A stretch of DNA of 64,000 nucleotides from Micromonospora echinofusca (lineage in GTDB: Bacteria > Actinomycetota > Actinomycetes > Mycobacteriales > Micromonosporaceae). Made by a program: the position numbers and the translations under genes. The stretch spans positions 3,798,501 through 3,862,500 of the forward strand of contig NZ_LT607733.1 of the NCBI RefSeq assembly GCF_900091445.1, read 5' to 3'. The notes under the pieces were generated by a model. It was not told the DNA's origin, made no database searches, and saw only the letters and a program-made list of their open reading frames with translations. Below are positions 35,501 through 44,019 of the stretch, in pieces. How positions within the stretch are numbered: position 1 is the stretch's first letter; each line of letters begins with the position of its first letter.

Positions 35501-36263
35501 GTACACCCGACTGCGCGACGCCGCCGACCTCGAAACCCAGCGCGCCTACTGGCGCGAACAGCTGCGCGGCCTGCCCCGCCAGGGCAAGGGCCCGGCCACC
35601 GCCCCGCTGGAGCAGGCGCTGGCCTGGGGCCCGAAGGCCGGGCACACCGTCACCGTCACACCCGAGGTCATGCAGCGCTGGGACCGGGCCGCCCGGGAAC
35701 AGCGGTTCAGCCGCTCCAGCTACTTCGTCGCGTCATTCGCCTCGGCGCTGCGCGCGATCCACCAGCAGGACGACATCGGCCTGCTGATGGTGGTGGCGAA
35801 GCGGGGCAGCCGCGTGCTCGACTCCGCCTTCACCACCCGACTCAACCTCAACTGCGTCCGGGTGCGCTTCGACGGGCCGGAGGACGACAAGCTCGTCCTG
35901 CGGGTCAACGAGACGATCACCGACCTCATGCGGGCCCAGGACGTCCCCTTCGCGGAGACCGCCGACGACCCCGCCGCCGGGCTCTCGGGCGAGGTCGTCG
36001 CCAGCCTGCCGACGTTCGTGTTCCAGGACAACGTGGTCGTGCCGCTGGAGCTGCCCGGCTGCCGGGCCGAGGAGGTCGTCGACCCGTACGCCCGGGAGGT
36101 GCCCAACGGGCTCACGGTCGAGGTGCTGCCCCGCCTCGACCACGCCCTGCTGCGTGTCACCATCCGCACCGACTACCTGCCGTACAGCTTCGCCGAGGAG
36201 CTGAACCGCCGCATGCTGCGCTTCCTGGAAGCCGGACCGGCGGGCTCCCCCACCGCTGGTTGA
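32565..36263 (+). CDS. NRPS-like protein 1: half-C, A, PCP, C
   Basis: 1232 residues. Residues 1-190 match only the C-terminal lobe of a condensation domain (no HHxxxDG). The A domain (about 200-690) has YTSGSTGTPKG, NAYGPAE, YRTGDLGRW and GGTGKIDR. The PCP (about 705-775) has LGGTSLQS with the phosphopantetheine serine. A complete C domain (about 790-1215) has HHIAFDGWS. So it can activate, load and transfer an aminoacyl group, ending in a condensation step instead of a thioesterase. By eye the specificity residues read D-A-G-F-I-G-A-V-A-K, which I cannot match to a substrate; they differ from the two downstream paralogues. The ATG at 32565 follows CGGAGG. It is first of three tandem paralogues whose ribosome-binding leaders are also alike. 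Confidence 0.95.
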   Translation: MSVGFDGARSVAGAVDAGTLDLVGDLRRPTVWPARAASVHRVLPSWLPDVGPAADVVLAGLVAVLARWTAQEEIVLGLSSGDGGSVLRVDVAGDPGFGELTARVGAALAEPVALGAGVVGPVVVGVVDGPVAVVGPGVVGVDLVVSVASDASAVRVDYAVEGFSGQWVRSLVDQVVVLVSAGLAGSGLGVSGLPLVGDAERERLLAWGRGPVREVPGEPIHELVLAWARRSPEAVAGVFGGEVLTYGELDRRSGVVAGYLRGSGVGVGDVVSLALDRSLWTLVATLGVLRAGAAYTPMDVSWPVERMRMLLADHGARVVLTVGEVAPRVPRPDGVRVVALDDDWPAVQAADAVDLPQVPADAPAFVIYTSGSTGTPKGVVLTHDKLTNFLAWMTDECAIGPDSRMLHSAAPVFDAAFGEIFATLTGGGRVVVCSRDDLLDARRLTDLVNTHDVTHTFGPATNIAPLDPAACPGLRCIIFGGEAVPPQLAQRWLAAGTRVVNAYGPAEIAVACTWFDASAGWGGAYVPIGWPMPNRQIRVVDTNLGLVPMGVPGEILITGHGVADGYLNRPDLTAQRFVTDPYSGGVAYRTGDLGRWNASGALEILGRMDHQVKVNGIRIELGEIEAVLEQHTDVGTAVVVRREDNGTARLVAYVTGRNGRTPAVGDLRAHAAALLPAYMVPAATVLLDRFPVGGTGKIDRNALPAPDTQRPDLGVEYVEPTTNSERLVVGVFATVLGIDRVGTRDSFFDLGGTSLQSATVATRLDEAADVVVPVSQIHRTPTPQGLARWLTTAPRRVDTGASAGQARQRPGPVPLAQQVAKCLMSPLEVVVPVTWWIEGELDLRALMAALGDVHRRHEALHARYRRVDPPVALVPPNPGMPQLRLLTDAATEQEALDQLADAVQQPLDYTQGRNWRAALIRDKSTGRVLFGVGIHHIAFDGWSYGLLVRDLSHAYTARLSGTAPEWARPAPTLRQSYEEYTRLRDAADLETQRAYWREQLRGLPRQGKGPATAPLEQALAWGPKAGHTVTVTPEVMQRWDRAAREQRFSRSSYFVASFASALRAIHQQDDIGLLMVVAKRGSRVLDSAFTTRLNLNCVRVRFDGPEDDKLVLRVNETITDLMRAQDVPFAETADDPAAGLSGEVVASLPTFVFQDNVVVPLELPGCRAEEVVDPYAREVPNGLTVEVLPRLDHALLRVTIRTDYLPYSFAEELNRRMLRFLEAGPAGSPTAG
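32819..33731 (+). repeat. 913-bp direct repeat, copy 1 (in NRPS 1)
   Basis: It matches 36639-37551 at an offset of 3820 bp with a single difference that I can find (33671 C, 37491 A). It covers the end of the half-C domain and the first half of the A domain. From about 32830 to 33440 the coding strand is G/T-rich with few C at third positions, unlike both flanks. Confidence 0.95.
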
Positions 36264-36390
36264 CCGTTTCACCCCCGTCCACACCGGACTGCTCGTCAGC
36301 CGGGGACGCGCGCACCGCGTCCCCGGAGTTCGTGGTTCTTCCCGCCCGGCGTACCCGTGGGCCACGCCGGCACTGATCGGAGGTTGGCTC

Positions 36391-39300
36391 ATGTCTGTCG
36401 GGTTCGTTGGTGGTGGGGTCGCGGCCTCCGGCACCGACTTCGAGGTCCTCGACCTGGTGGGCGACCTGCGCCGGCCGACGGTGTGGCCCGCCCGGGCGGC
36501 CTCGGAGTTCCGGACGCTGGACCTGCCCGGCCTGGCGGGCGCCCGGTCGCCCGGCGCGGTGGTCCTGGCCGGCGTCCTGGCGGTGCTGGCCCGCCACACC
36601 GGTCAGGGCGAGGTGGCGGTGGGGCTGTCGTCGGGTGGGGTGCTGCGGGTGGACGTGGCGGGTGATCCGGGCTTCGGGGAGTTGACGGCGCGGGTGGGTG
36701 CGGCGTTGGCCGAGCCGGTCGCGTTGGGTGCGGGTGTGGTGGGTCCGGTGGTGGTGGGTGTGGTGGATGGGCCGGTGGCGGTGGTGGGGCCGGGTGTGGT
36801 GGGTGTGGATCTGGTGGTGTCGGTGGCGTCGGATGCCTCGGCGGTGCGGGTGGATTACGCGGTGGAGGGTTTTTCGGGGCAGTGGGTGCGGAGTCTGGTG
36901 GATCAGGTGGTGGTGTTGGTGTCGGCGGGGTTGGCGGGGTCGGGGCTGGGTGTGTCGGGGTTGCCGTTGGTGGGTGATGCGGAGCGGGAGCGGTTGTTGG
37001 CGTGGGGTCGGGGTCCGGTGCGTGAGGTGCCGGGTGAGCCGATCCACGAGTTGGTGTTGGCGTGGGCGCGGCGTTCGCCGGAGGCGGTGGCGGGGGTCTT
37101 CGGTGGTGAGGTGTTGACGTACGGGGAGTTGGATCGTCGGTCGGGGGTGGTGGCCGGGTATCTGCGCGGCTCGGGTGTCGGCGTGGGTGATGTGGTGTCG
37201 TTGGCGTTGGATCGCAGCCTGTGGACGTTGGTGGCGACGTTGGGTGTGCTGCGGGCGGGGGCGGCGTACACGCCGATGGACGTGTCGTGGCCGGTGGAGC
37301 GGATGCGGATGCTGCTGGCCGACCACGGCGCGCGGGTCGTGCTGACCGTCGGGGAGGTCGCCCCCCGCGTCCCCCGTCCCGACGGCGTACGGGTGGTGGC
37401 CCTCGACGACGACTGGCCCGCCGTGCAAGCCGCCGACGCTGTCGACCTGCCGCAGGTGCCGGCCGACGCGCCCGCGTTCGTGATCTACACATCGGGCTCC
37501 ACCGGCACCCCGAAGGGCGTCGTACTGACCCACGACAAGCTCACGAACTTCGTCACCTGGATGCGCGACGAGTGCGCGGTGGGCCCGGACAGCCGGATGC
37601 TGCACTGCTGCGCGCCCGTCTTCGACGTCGCCCTGGGCGAGATCTACACCGCGCTGACCTCCGGCGCCCGCGTCGTGGTCTCCTCCCGCGACGACCTGCT
37701 CGACGGCCGGCGACTCACCGACCTGATCGCCAAGGAACAGGCGACCCACGCGTTCTGCCCGCCCACCAATCTCGCCGCCGTCGACCCCGCCGACTGTCCG
37801 AGCATGACGTGCGTGACCCTCGCCGGGGAACCCATCCCGCCCCACATGGCACAGCGGTGGATGACCGCCGGCGCGCGGCTGATCAACGCGTACGGGCCCG
37901 CCGAGGCGTCCGTGGCGTGTACCTGGTTCGACGCGTCGGCCGGCTGGGGCGGCGCCTACGTACCCATCGGCTGGCCCATGCCCAACCGCCAGATCCGCGT
38001 CGTCGACACCAACCTCGACCTCGTCCCCATGGGCGTACCCGGCGAAATCCTCATCACCGGCCACGGCGTCGCCGACGGCTACCTCAACCGCCCCGAGCTG
38101 ACCGCCCAGCGCTTCGTCACCGACCCGTACAGCGGCGGCGTCGCCTACCGCACCGGCGACCTCGGCCGATGGAACGCCTCCGGCGCCCTGGAGATCCTCG
38201 GTCGGATGGACCACCAGGTGAAGGTCAACGGCATCCGCATCGAACTCGGCGAGATCGAGACCACCCTCGCGGCGCACCCCGACGTCGGCACGGCCGTCGT
38301 GGTGCGCCGCGAGGACAACGGCACCGCCCGACTCGTCGCCTACGTCACCGGACGCAACGGCCGCACCCCCGCCACCGCCGAGCTACGCGCACACGCCGCC
38401 ACCGTGCTCCCGCCCTACATGGTCCCCGCCGTGATCATGGTCCTGGACCGCTTCCCCGTCGGCGGCACCGGCAAGATCGACCGGCGGGCGCTGCCCGAAC
38501 CCGGCTCGCAGCGCCCCGACCTGGACGTGGCGTACGTGGAACCGGCGACCGACTCCGAACGCCTCGTCGCGGGGGTGTTCGCGGCGGTGCTCGGGCTGGA
38601 CCGGGTCGGCGCGCACGACGGCTTCTTCCACCTCGGCGGCACGTCGTTGCAGTCGGCGGCGGTCGCGGCGGGCGTCGACGAGGCGGCGGACGTCGTCGTG
38701 CCCGTCTCGCAGATCCACCGCACCCCCACCCCACAGGGGCTGGCCCGGTGGCTGGCCACCGCGCCGCGGCGCCCCAGGGTCGAACCGGAGGCGCCCGTCA
38801 CCGGTCGCCCCGGCCCGTCGAAGCCCGTCCCGCTGACCCTGTCGGTCGCGAAGTGCGTCTGGCTCCCCTTCGAACTGGTCTGCCCGACCACCTGGTGGGT
38901 CGAGGGCGAGCTGGACCTGCGCGCGCTGATGGCGGCGCTCGGCGACGTGCACCGCCGGCACGAGGCGCTGCACGCCCGCTACCGCCGCGTCGACCCCCCG
39001 GTGGCGCTCATCCCGCCCAACGCCGGCATGCCGCAGCTGCGGCTGCTCACCGACGCCGCCACCGAGCAGGAAGCCCTGGACCAGCTCGCCGACGCCGTGC
39101 AACAACCCCTCGACTACACCCAGGGCCGCAACTGGCGCGCCGCCCTCATCCGCGACAAGTCGACCGGACGGATCCTGTTCGGCGTCGGCATCCACCACAT
39201 CGCCTTCGACGGCTGGTCCCACTCGCTGCTGGTGCGGGACCTCAGCCACGCCTACGCCGCCCGGCTGTCGGGGACGGCCCCCGTCTGGGCGCGGCCCGCG

Positions 39301-40083
39301 CCGACGCTGCGCCAGTCGTACGAGGAGTACACCCGACTGCGCGACGCCGCCGACCTCGAAACCCAGCGCGCCTACTGGCGCGAACAGCTGCGCGGCCTGC
39401 CCCGCCAGGGCAAGGCCCAACCGCAGGCGCCCCTGGAGCAGGCGCTCGCGTGGGGTCCCAAGGCCGGACACATCGTCACCGTTCCCGGCGAGGTCATGCA
39501 GCGCTGGGACCGGGCCGCCCGGGAACGCCGGTTCAGCCGCTCCAGCTACTTCGTCGCCGCGTACGCCTCGGCGCTGCGCGCCATCCACCAGCAGGACGAC
39601 ATCGGCCTGCTGCTGATCGTGGCCAAGCGGGGCAGCCGGGTGCTCGACTCCGCCTTCACCACCCGGATCAACTCGAACTGCGTACGGGTCCGGTTCCGGC
39701 CGGGGGCGGACCTGCTCCGGCACGTCCAGCAGACCGTCGACGAGCTGATGGCCGCCCAGGACATCCCCTTCTCGGAGACCGCCGCCGACCCGGCCGTCGG
39801 ACTGCCCGGCGAGGTGGTCGCGAGCATCCCCGGCTTCGCCTACCAGGACAACGTGGTCCTTCCGCTGGACCTGCCCGGCTGCCGGACCGAGGAGGTCGTC
39901 GAGCCGTACGCGCGGGAGGTGATGAGCGGGCTGACCGTCGAGGCGATCCCCCGCGACAGCGACGCCCTGCTGCGCATCACCATCCGCACCGACCTGATCC
40001 CGTTCGCCCTCGCCGAGGAGTTGGGCGCCCACATGCTGCGCTTCCTCGAAGCGGGGCCCGACGCGGCCCCCGGCACCGACTGA
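36391..40083 (+). CDS. NRPS-like protein 2: half-C, A, PCP, C
   Basis: 1230 residues with the same layout as its upstream neighbour: C-domain C-lobe (1-185), A (about 195-685), PCP with LGGTSLQS, and a full C domain with HHIAFDGWS. Specificity residues read by eye are D-V-G-F-T-A-A-V-A-K, the same as in NRPS 3 but not NRPS 1, so proteins 2 and 3 probably load the same building block. The N-terminal third is virtually identical in DNA to NRPS 1, while the substrate-binding core matches NRPS 3, so it is a mosaic. The ATG at 36391 follows CGGAGG, 127 bp after the NRPS 1 stop, with no terminator seen between them. Confidence 0.95.
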   Translation: MSVGFVGGGVAASGTDFEVLDLVGDLRRPTVWPARAASEFRTLDLPGLAGARSPGAVVLAGVLAVLARHTGQGEVAVGLSSGGVLRVDVAGDPGFGELTARVGAALAEPVALGAGVVGPVVVGVVDGPVAVVGPGVVGVDLVVSVASDASAVRVDYAVEGFSGQWVRSLVDQVVVLVSAGLAGSGLGVSGLPLVGDAERERLLAWGRGPVREVPGEPIHELVLAWARRSPEAVAGVFGGEVLTYGELDRRSGVVAGYLRGSGVGVGDVVSLALDRSLWTLVATLGVLRAGAAYTPMDVSWPVERMRMLLADHGARVVLTVGEVAPRVPRPDGVRVVALDDDWPAVQAADAVDLPQVPADAPAFVIYTSGSTGTPKGVVLTHDKLTNFVTWMRDECAVGPDSRMLHCCAPVFDVALGEIYTALTSGARVVVSSRDDLLDGRRLTDLIAKEQATHAFCPPTNLAAVDPADCPSMTCVTLAGEPIPPHMAQRWMTAGARLINAYGPAEASVACTWFDASAGWGGAYVPIGWPMPNRQIRVVDTNLDLVPMGVPGEILITGHGVADGYLNRPELTAQRFVTDPYSGGVAYRTGDLGRWNASGALEILGRMDHQVKVNGIRIELGEIETTLAAHPDVGTAVVVRREDNGTARLVAYVTGRNGRTPATAELRAHAATVLPPYMVPAVIMVLDRFPVGGTGKIDRRALPEPGSQRPDLDVAYVEPATDSERLVAGVFAAVLGLDRVGAHDGFFHLGGTSLQSAAVAAGVDEAADVVVPVSQIHRTPTPQGLARWLATAPRRPRVEPEAPVTGRPGPSKPVPLTLSVAKCVWLPFELVCPTTWWVEGELDLRALMAALGDVHRRHEALHARYRRVDPPVALIPPNAGMPQLRLLTDAATEQEALDQLADAVQQPLDYTQGRNWRAALIRDKSTGRILFGVGIHHIAFDGWSHSLLVRDLSHAYAARLSGTAPVWARPAPTLRQSYEEYTRLRDAADLETQRAYWREQLRGLPRQGKAQPQAPLEQALAWGPKAGHIVTVPGEVMQRWDRAARERRFSRSSYFVAAYASALRAIHQQDDIGLLLIVAKRGSRVLDSAFTTRINSNCVRVRFRPGADLLRHVQQTVDELMAAQDIPFSETAADPAVGLPGEVVASIPGFAYQDNVVLPLDLPGCRTEEVVEPYAREVMSGLTVEAIPRDSDALLRITIRTDLIPFALAEELGAHMLRFLEAGPDAAPGTD
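36639..37551 (+). repeat. 913-bp direct repeat, copy 2 (in NRPS 2)
   Basis: This is the partner of 32819-33731, with one visible difference. The boundaries are sharp: sequence diverges immediately outside both ends, as expected from gene conversion. Confidence 0.95.
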
Positions 40084-40096
40084 ACCCCCACCCCGT

Positions 40097-40115
40097 CCTC
40101 CCCACGCCGGGGAGG
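40097..40115 (+). other. Small hairpin between NRPS 2 and NRPS 3
   Basis: A 7-bp perfect stem (40097-40103 with 40109-40115) and 5-nt loop lie just after the NRPS 2 stop. It may partly attenuate transcription into NRPS 3 or stabilise the upstream message; it is too short to call a full terminator. Confidence 0.4.
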
Positions 40116-40169
40116 TCGCGCTCCGGCCGTACCCCTGCGGGTGTGCCTGTCCTGATCGGAGGTCTGCCC

Positions 40170-43100
40170 ATGTCCGTCGGGTTCGTCGGTGCTCCGTCCT
40201 CTGCCAAGGGTGTCGACGGGCCCGGCACAGGCTACGAGGCTCTCGACCTGACGGGTGACCTGCGTCGGCCGCCCGTCTGGCCGGCTCCGGCGGCGTCCGC
40301 ACTGCGGACGCTGGAGCCGCCCGACCCGGCCGGGCCGGGGCCGGCCGGGCTGGTGGTGCTGGCGGGCCTCGTCGGGGTGCTGGCCCGCTACACCGGCCAG
40401 GAGGAGGTGGCGCTCGGCCTGACATCGGGTGGATCGGTGCTGCGGGTCGGCGTGGCGGACGATCCGCCGTTCGGTGAGCTGACGCGCCGGGTGGGTGTGG
40501 CGTGGACCGCGCCGGTGGCGGGCGCGGGTGTGGTGGGGCCGGTCGCGGTGGGCCTGGTCGACGGCCCGGTGGCCGACGCGGGCCCGGAGGTGGTGGACGT
40601 CGACCTGGTGGTCACCGTGGCCTCGGACGGTTCCGGGCTGCGGGTGGACCACGCCGTGGAGGGGTTCTCCGCGGACTGGGTGCGCGGCCTGCTGGAGCAG
40701 ACCGTGACGCTCCTGTCGGCCGGCGTGCGGGAACCCGAGGTCCCGTTGTCCGGGCTGCCGCTGCTGGGCACGGCCGATCGGGAGCGGCTGCTCGCGTGGG
40801 GCCGGGGCCCGAGCCACCCGGTGCCGGACGAGCCGCTGCACGACCTGGTGTTGCGGTGGGCGCGTCGGACGCCGGACGCGGTCGCCGGCGTCGCCGGCGG
40901 CGAGGTCGTCACGTACGGGGAACTGGCACGCCGGTCGGAGCTGCTGGCCCGCTACCTGCGCTCGGCGGGCGTCGGCGTCGGGGACGTCGTGTCGCTGGCG
41001 CTGGACCGGGGCATGTGGACTCTCGTCGCCACCCTGGCGGTGCTGCGGGCGGGGGCGGCGTACACGCCGATGGACGTGTCGTGGCCGGTGGAGCGGATGC
41101 GGATGCTGCTGGCCGACCACGGCGCGCGGGTCGTGCTGACCGTCGGGGAGGTCGCCCCCCGCGTCCCCCGTCCCGACGGCGTACGGGTGGTGGCCCTCGA
41201 CGACGACTGGCCCTCCGTGCAAGCCGCCGACGCGATCGAGCTGCCGGTGGTGGACACCTCCCGACCTGCGTTCGTGATCTACACATCGGGCTCCACCGGT
41301 ACCCCGAAGGGCGTCGTGCTGACCCACGGCGACCTGACGAACTTCGTCACCTGGATGCGCGACGAGTGCGCGGTGGGCCCGGACAGCCGGATGCTGCACT
41401 GCTGCGCGCCCGTCTTCGACGTCGCCCTGGGCGAGATCTACACCGCGCTGACCTCCGGCGCCCGCGTCGTGGTCTCCTCCCGCGACGACCTGCTCGACGC
41501 CCGCCGGTTGACGGAGCTGATCGCGAAGGAGCAGACCACCCACGCGTTCTGCCCGCCCACCAATCTCGCCGCCGTCGACCCCGCCGACTGTCCGAGCATG
41601 ACGTGCGTGACCCTCGCCGGGGAACCCGTGCCGCCGCGCATGGCGCAGGCTTGGATCGCGACGGGCGCGCGCCTGATCAACGCGTACGGGCCCGCCGAGG
41701 CGTCCGTGGCGTGTACCTGGTTCGACGCGTCGGCCGGCTGGGGCGGCGCCTACGTACCCATCGGCTGGCCCATGCCCAACCGCCAGATCCGCGTCGTCGA
41801 CACCAACCTCGGCCTCGTCCCCATGGGGGTACCCGGCGAAATCCTCGTCACCGGCGCCGGGGTGGCCGACGGCTACCTCAACCGCCCCGAGCTGACCGCC
41901 CAGCGCTTCGTCACCGACCCGTACAGCGGCGGCGTCGCCTACCGCACCGGCGACCTCGGCCGATGGAACGCCTCCGGCGCCCTGGAGATCCTCGGTCGGA
42001 TGGACCACCAGGTGAAGGTCAACGGCATCCGCATCGAACTCGGCGAGATCGAAGCCGTGCTCGAACAGCACACGGACGTCGGCACGGCCGTGGTCGTGCG
42101 CCGCGAGGACCGGGGCGTCGCCCGGCTGGTCGGCTACGTGACCGGCCGCGACGGCAGGAAGCCGGCCGTGACCGAACTGCGGGAGCACGCCGCGACCGTG
42201 CTGCCCCCGTACATGGTCCCCGCCGTGATCGTGGTCCTCGACCGCTTCCCCGTCGGCGGCACCGGCAAGATCGACCGGCGGGCGTTACCGGAACCGGGCT
42301 CGCAGCGCCCGGACCTCGGCGTGCCCTACGCCGAAGCCACGACCGACGAGGAACGACTGGTCACGGGCGTGTTCGCCGCCGTACTCGGCATCGACCCGAT
42401 CGGCACCGGGGACAGCTTCTTCGCCCTCGGCGGCACCTCCCTGCAATCGGCTGCCGTCGCCGCCGCCATCGACGAGGCCGCCGACCTCGTCGTACCCGTC
42501 TCGCAGATCCATCGCACGCCCACGCCACGGGAGCTGGCCCGCTGGCTCGCCACCGCGCCCCGCCGCCCCACGGGCGAGCCGCCCGTCACCGGCCGTCCCG
42601 GCCCGGCCGAGCCGGTACCGCTGACCCTGTCGGTCGCGAAGTTCGTCTGGCTCCCCTTCGACCTGGTCTGCCCGACCACCTGGTGGATCGAGGGCGAACT
42701 TGACCTGCGTGCGCTGATGGCGGCGCTCGGCGACGTGCACCGCCGGCACGAGGCGCTCCACGCCCGCTACCGGCGGGTGGACCCGCCCGTGGCCGTCGTC
42801 CCGCCGAACCCGGGCATGCCCACACTCCGGCTACTCACCGACGCCACGAACGCGCAGGAAGCGCTCGACCATCTCGCCGAGGCGGTGCAGCAGCCCCTGG
42901 ACTACACCCAGGGCCGCAACTGGCGGGCCGCGCTCATCCGCGACAGATCGAGCGGGCGCGTCCTGTTCGGCGTCGGCATCCACCACATCGCCTTCGACGG
43001 GTGGTCCCACGGGCTGCTCGTCCGCGACCTCGGCCACGCCTACACCGCCCGCCTGGCCGGCCGGGCACCCGTCTGGGACCGCCCCGCGCCCACGCTGCGC

Positions 43101-43874
43101 CAGTTCCACGACGAACACACCCGCCTGCGGGCCGCCATCGACCTCGACGCGCAGCGGGACTACTGGCGCGAGCAGTTGCGCGGACTCGCCCGCCAGGGCG
43201 AGGGCCGGCCGCGGCCGCTCCTGGAGCAGACCCCGCCCTGGGGCCCCCGGACCGGGCACATCGTCACCGTCGCGGCCGAGGTGCTCGAGCGCTGGGACCG
43301 GGCCGCCCGGGAACACCGGTTCAGCCGCTCCACCTACTTCGCCGCCGCGTACGCCTGCGCGCTGCGCGCCATCCACCAGCAGGACGACATCGCCCTGCTG
43401 ATGATCGTCGCCCAGCGCGGCAGCCGGATCCTCGACTCCACCTTCACGAGCAGGATCACCTCCAACTGCCTGCGGGTGCGCTTCGACGGGCCGGAGAAGG
43501 ACCTGATCCGAGCGGTCCAGCGCACCGCGGAGGGACTGATGGCCGCCCAGGACGTCTCCTTCGTGGAGATGACCACCGATCCGGTCCTCGGCATGTCCCG
43601 CGAGGTGGCGAACAGCATGCCCTCGTTCGCCTACCAGGACAACGTCGTGCCGCCGCTGGAACTGCCCGGCTGCCGGACCGAGGAGGTCGTCGATCCGTAC
43701 GCCCGGGAGTGGTCGGGTTCCTGCGTCGCCGAGGTGCTGCCCCGTGGCGGCGACGCGCTGCTGCGCGTCACCATCCGCACCGACCTGGTCCCGGCCCCCG
43801 TCGCCGAGATGCTGACCACCGCCATGCTGCGCTTCCTGGAGGCCGGGCCCGAGGCCGCCGACGAGACGCGCTGA
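40170..43874 (+). CDS. NRPS-like protein 3: half-C, A, PCP, C
   Basis: 1234 residues with the same layout: C-domain C-lobe (1-190), A (about 200-690; YTSGSTGTPKG, NAYGPAE, GGTGKIDR), PCP (LGGTSLQS) and a full C domain with HHIAFDGWS. Specificity residues by eye are D-V-G-F-T-A-A-V-A-K, as in NRPS 2. Unlike copies 1 and 2 its N-terminal third uses normal C-rich codons although the protein is similar, so it has escaped the exchange seen between the other two. It shares short identical tracts with both (for example 41041-41213 and 41339-41499). Leu 706 is encoded by TTA (42285-42287), a codon that can place a gene under bldA control in actinomycetes. The ATG at 40170 follows CGGAGG. Confidence 0.95.
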   Translation: MSVGFVGAPSSAKGVDGPGTGYEALDLTGDLRRPPVWPAPAASALRTLEPPDPAGPGPAGLVVLAGLVGVLARYTGQEEVALGLTSGGSVLRVGVADDPPFGELTRRVGVAWTAPVAGAGVVGPVAVGLVDGPVADAGPEVVDVDLVVTVASDGSGLRVDHAVEGFSADWVRGLLEQTVTLLSAGVREPEVPLSGLPLLGTADRERLLAWGRGPSHPVPDEPLHDLVLRWARRTPDAVAGVAGGEVVTYGELARRSELLARYLRSAGVGVGDVVSLALDRGMWTLVATLAVLRAGAAYTPMDVSWPVERMRMLLADHGARVVLTVGEVAPRVPRPDGVRVVALDDDWPSVQAADAIELPVVDTSRPAFVIYTSGSTGTPKGVVLTHGDLTNFVTWMRDECAVGPDSRMLHCCAPVFDVALGEIYTALTSGARVVVSSRDDLLDARRLTELIAKEQTTHAFCPPTNLAAVDPADCPSMTCVTLAGEPVPPRMAQAWIATGARLINAYGPAEASVACTWFDASAGWGGAYVPIGWPMPNRQIRVVDTNLGLVPMGVPGEILVTGAGVADGYLNRPELTAQRFVTDPYSGGVAYRTGDLGRWNASGALEILGRMDHQVKVNGIRIELGEIEAVLEQHTDVGTAVVVRREDRGVARLVGYVTGRDGRKPAVTELREHAATVLPPYMVPAVIVVLDRFPVGGTGKIDRRALPEPGSQRPDLGVPYAEATTDEERLVTGVFAAVLGIDPIGTGDSFFALGGTSLQSAAVAAAIDEAADLVVPVSQIHRTPTPRELARWLATAPRRPTGEPPVTGRPGPAEPVPLTLSVAKFVWLPFDLVCPTTWWIEGELDLRALMAALGDVHRRHEALHARYRRVDPPVAVVPPNPGMPTLRLLTDATNAQEALDHLAEAVQQPLDYTQGRNWRAALIRDRSSGRVLFGVGIHHIAFDGWSHGLLVRDLGHAYTARLAGRAPVWDRPAPTLRQFHDEHTRLRAAIDLDAQRDYWREQLRGLARQGEGRPRPLLEQTPPWGPRTGHIVTVAAEVLERWDRAAREHRFSRSTYFAAAYACALRAIHQQDDIALLMIVAQRGSRILDSTFTSRITSNCLRVRFDGPEKDLIRAVQRTAEGLMAAQDVSFVEMTTDPVLGMSREVANSMPSFAYQDNVVPPLELPGCRTEEVVDPYAREWSGSCVAEVLPRGGDALLRVTIRTDLVPAPVAEMLTTAMLRFLEAGPEAADETR

Positions 43875-43910
43875 GCGCGCTCGACGCCGCTCGACGCGGT
43901 GGCCCACCGG

Positions 43911-43944
43911 GCGGCGTCCGCAGTTGGTCGTGCGCGGACGCCGC
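43911..43944. terminator. Terminator hairpin after the NRPS operon
   Basis: An 11-bp perfect stem (43911-43921 with 43934-43944) around a 12-nt loop lies 37 bp after the NRPS 3 stop and before the convergent gene at 44020. Confidence 0.7.
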
Positions 43945-44019
43945 GACCGGCCTGTCGAGCGGACCCGGCGGCCGGCTCCGGACCGGAGTCCGGGACCGAT
44001 GGCGGCCGGCCACGGATCG

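Noticed and set aside
32352..35645. Minus-strand open frame opposite NRPS 1, and similar ones opposite NRPS 2 and 3
   Set aside because: They mirror the NRPS genes, repeat with them, and show no recognisable protein family.
37221..40169. Upstream extension of the NRPS 3 frame through NRPS 2
   Set aside because: The frame is open by composition only. The true start is ATG 40170 with CGGAGG upstream, matching the leaders of the other two copies.
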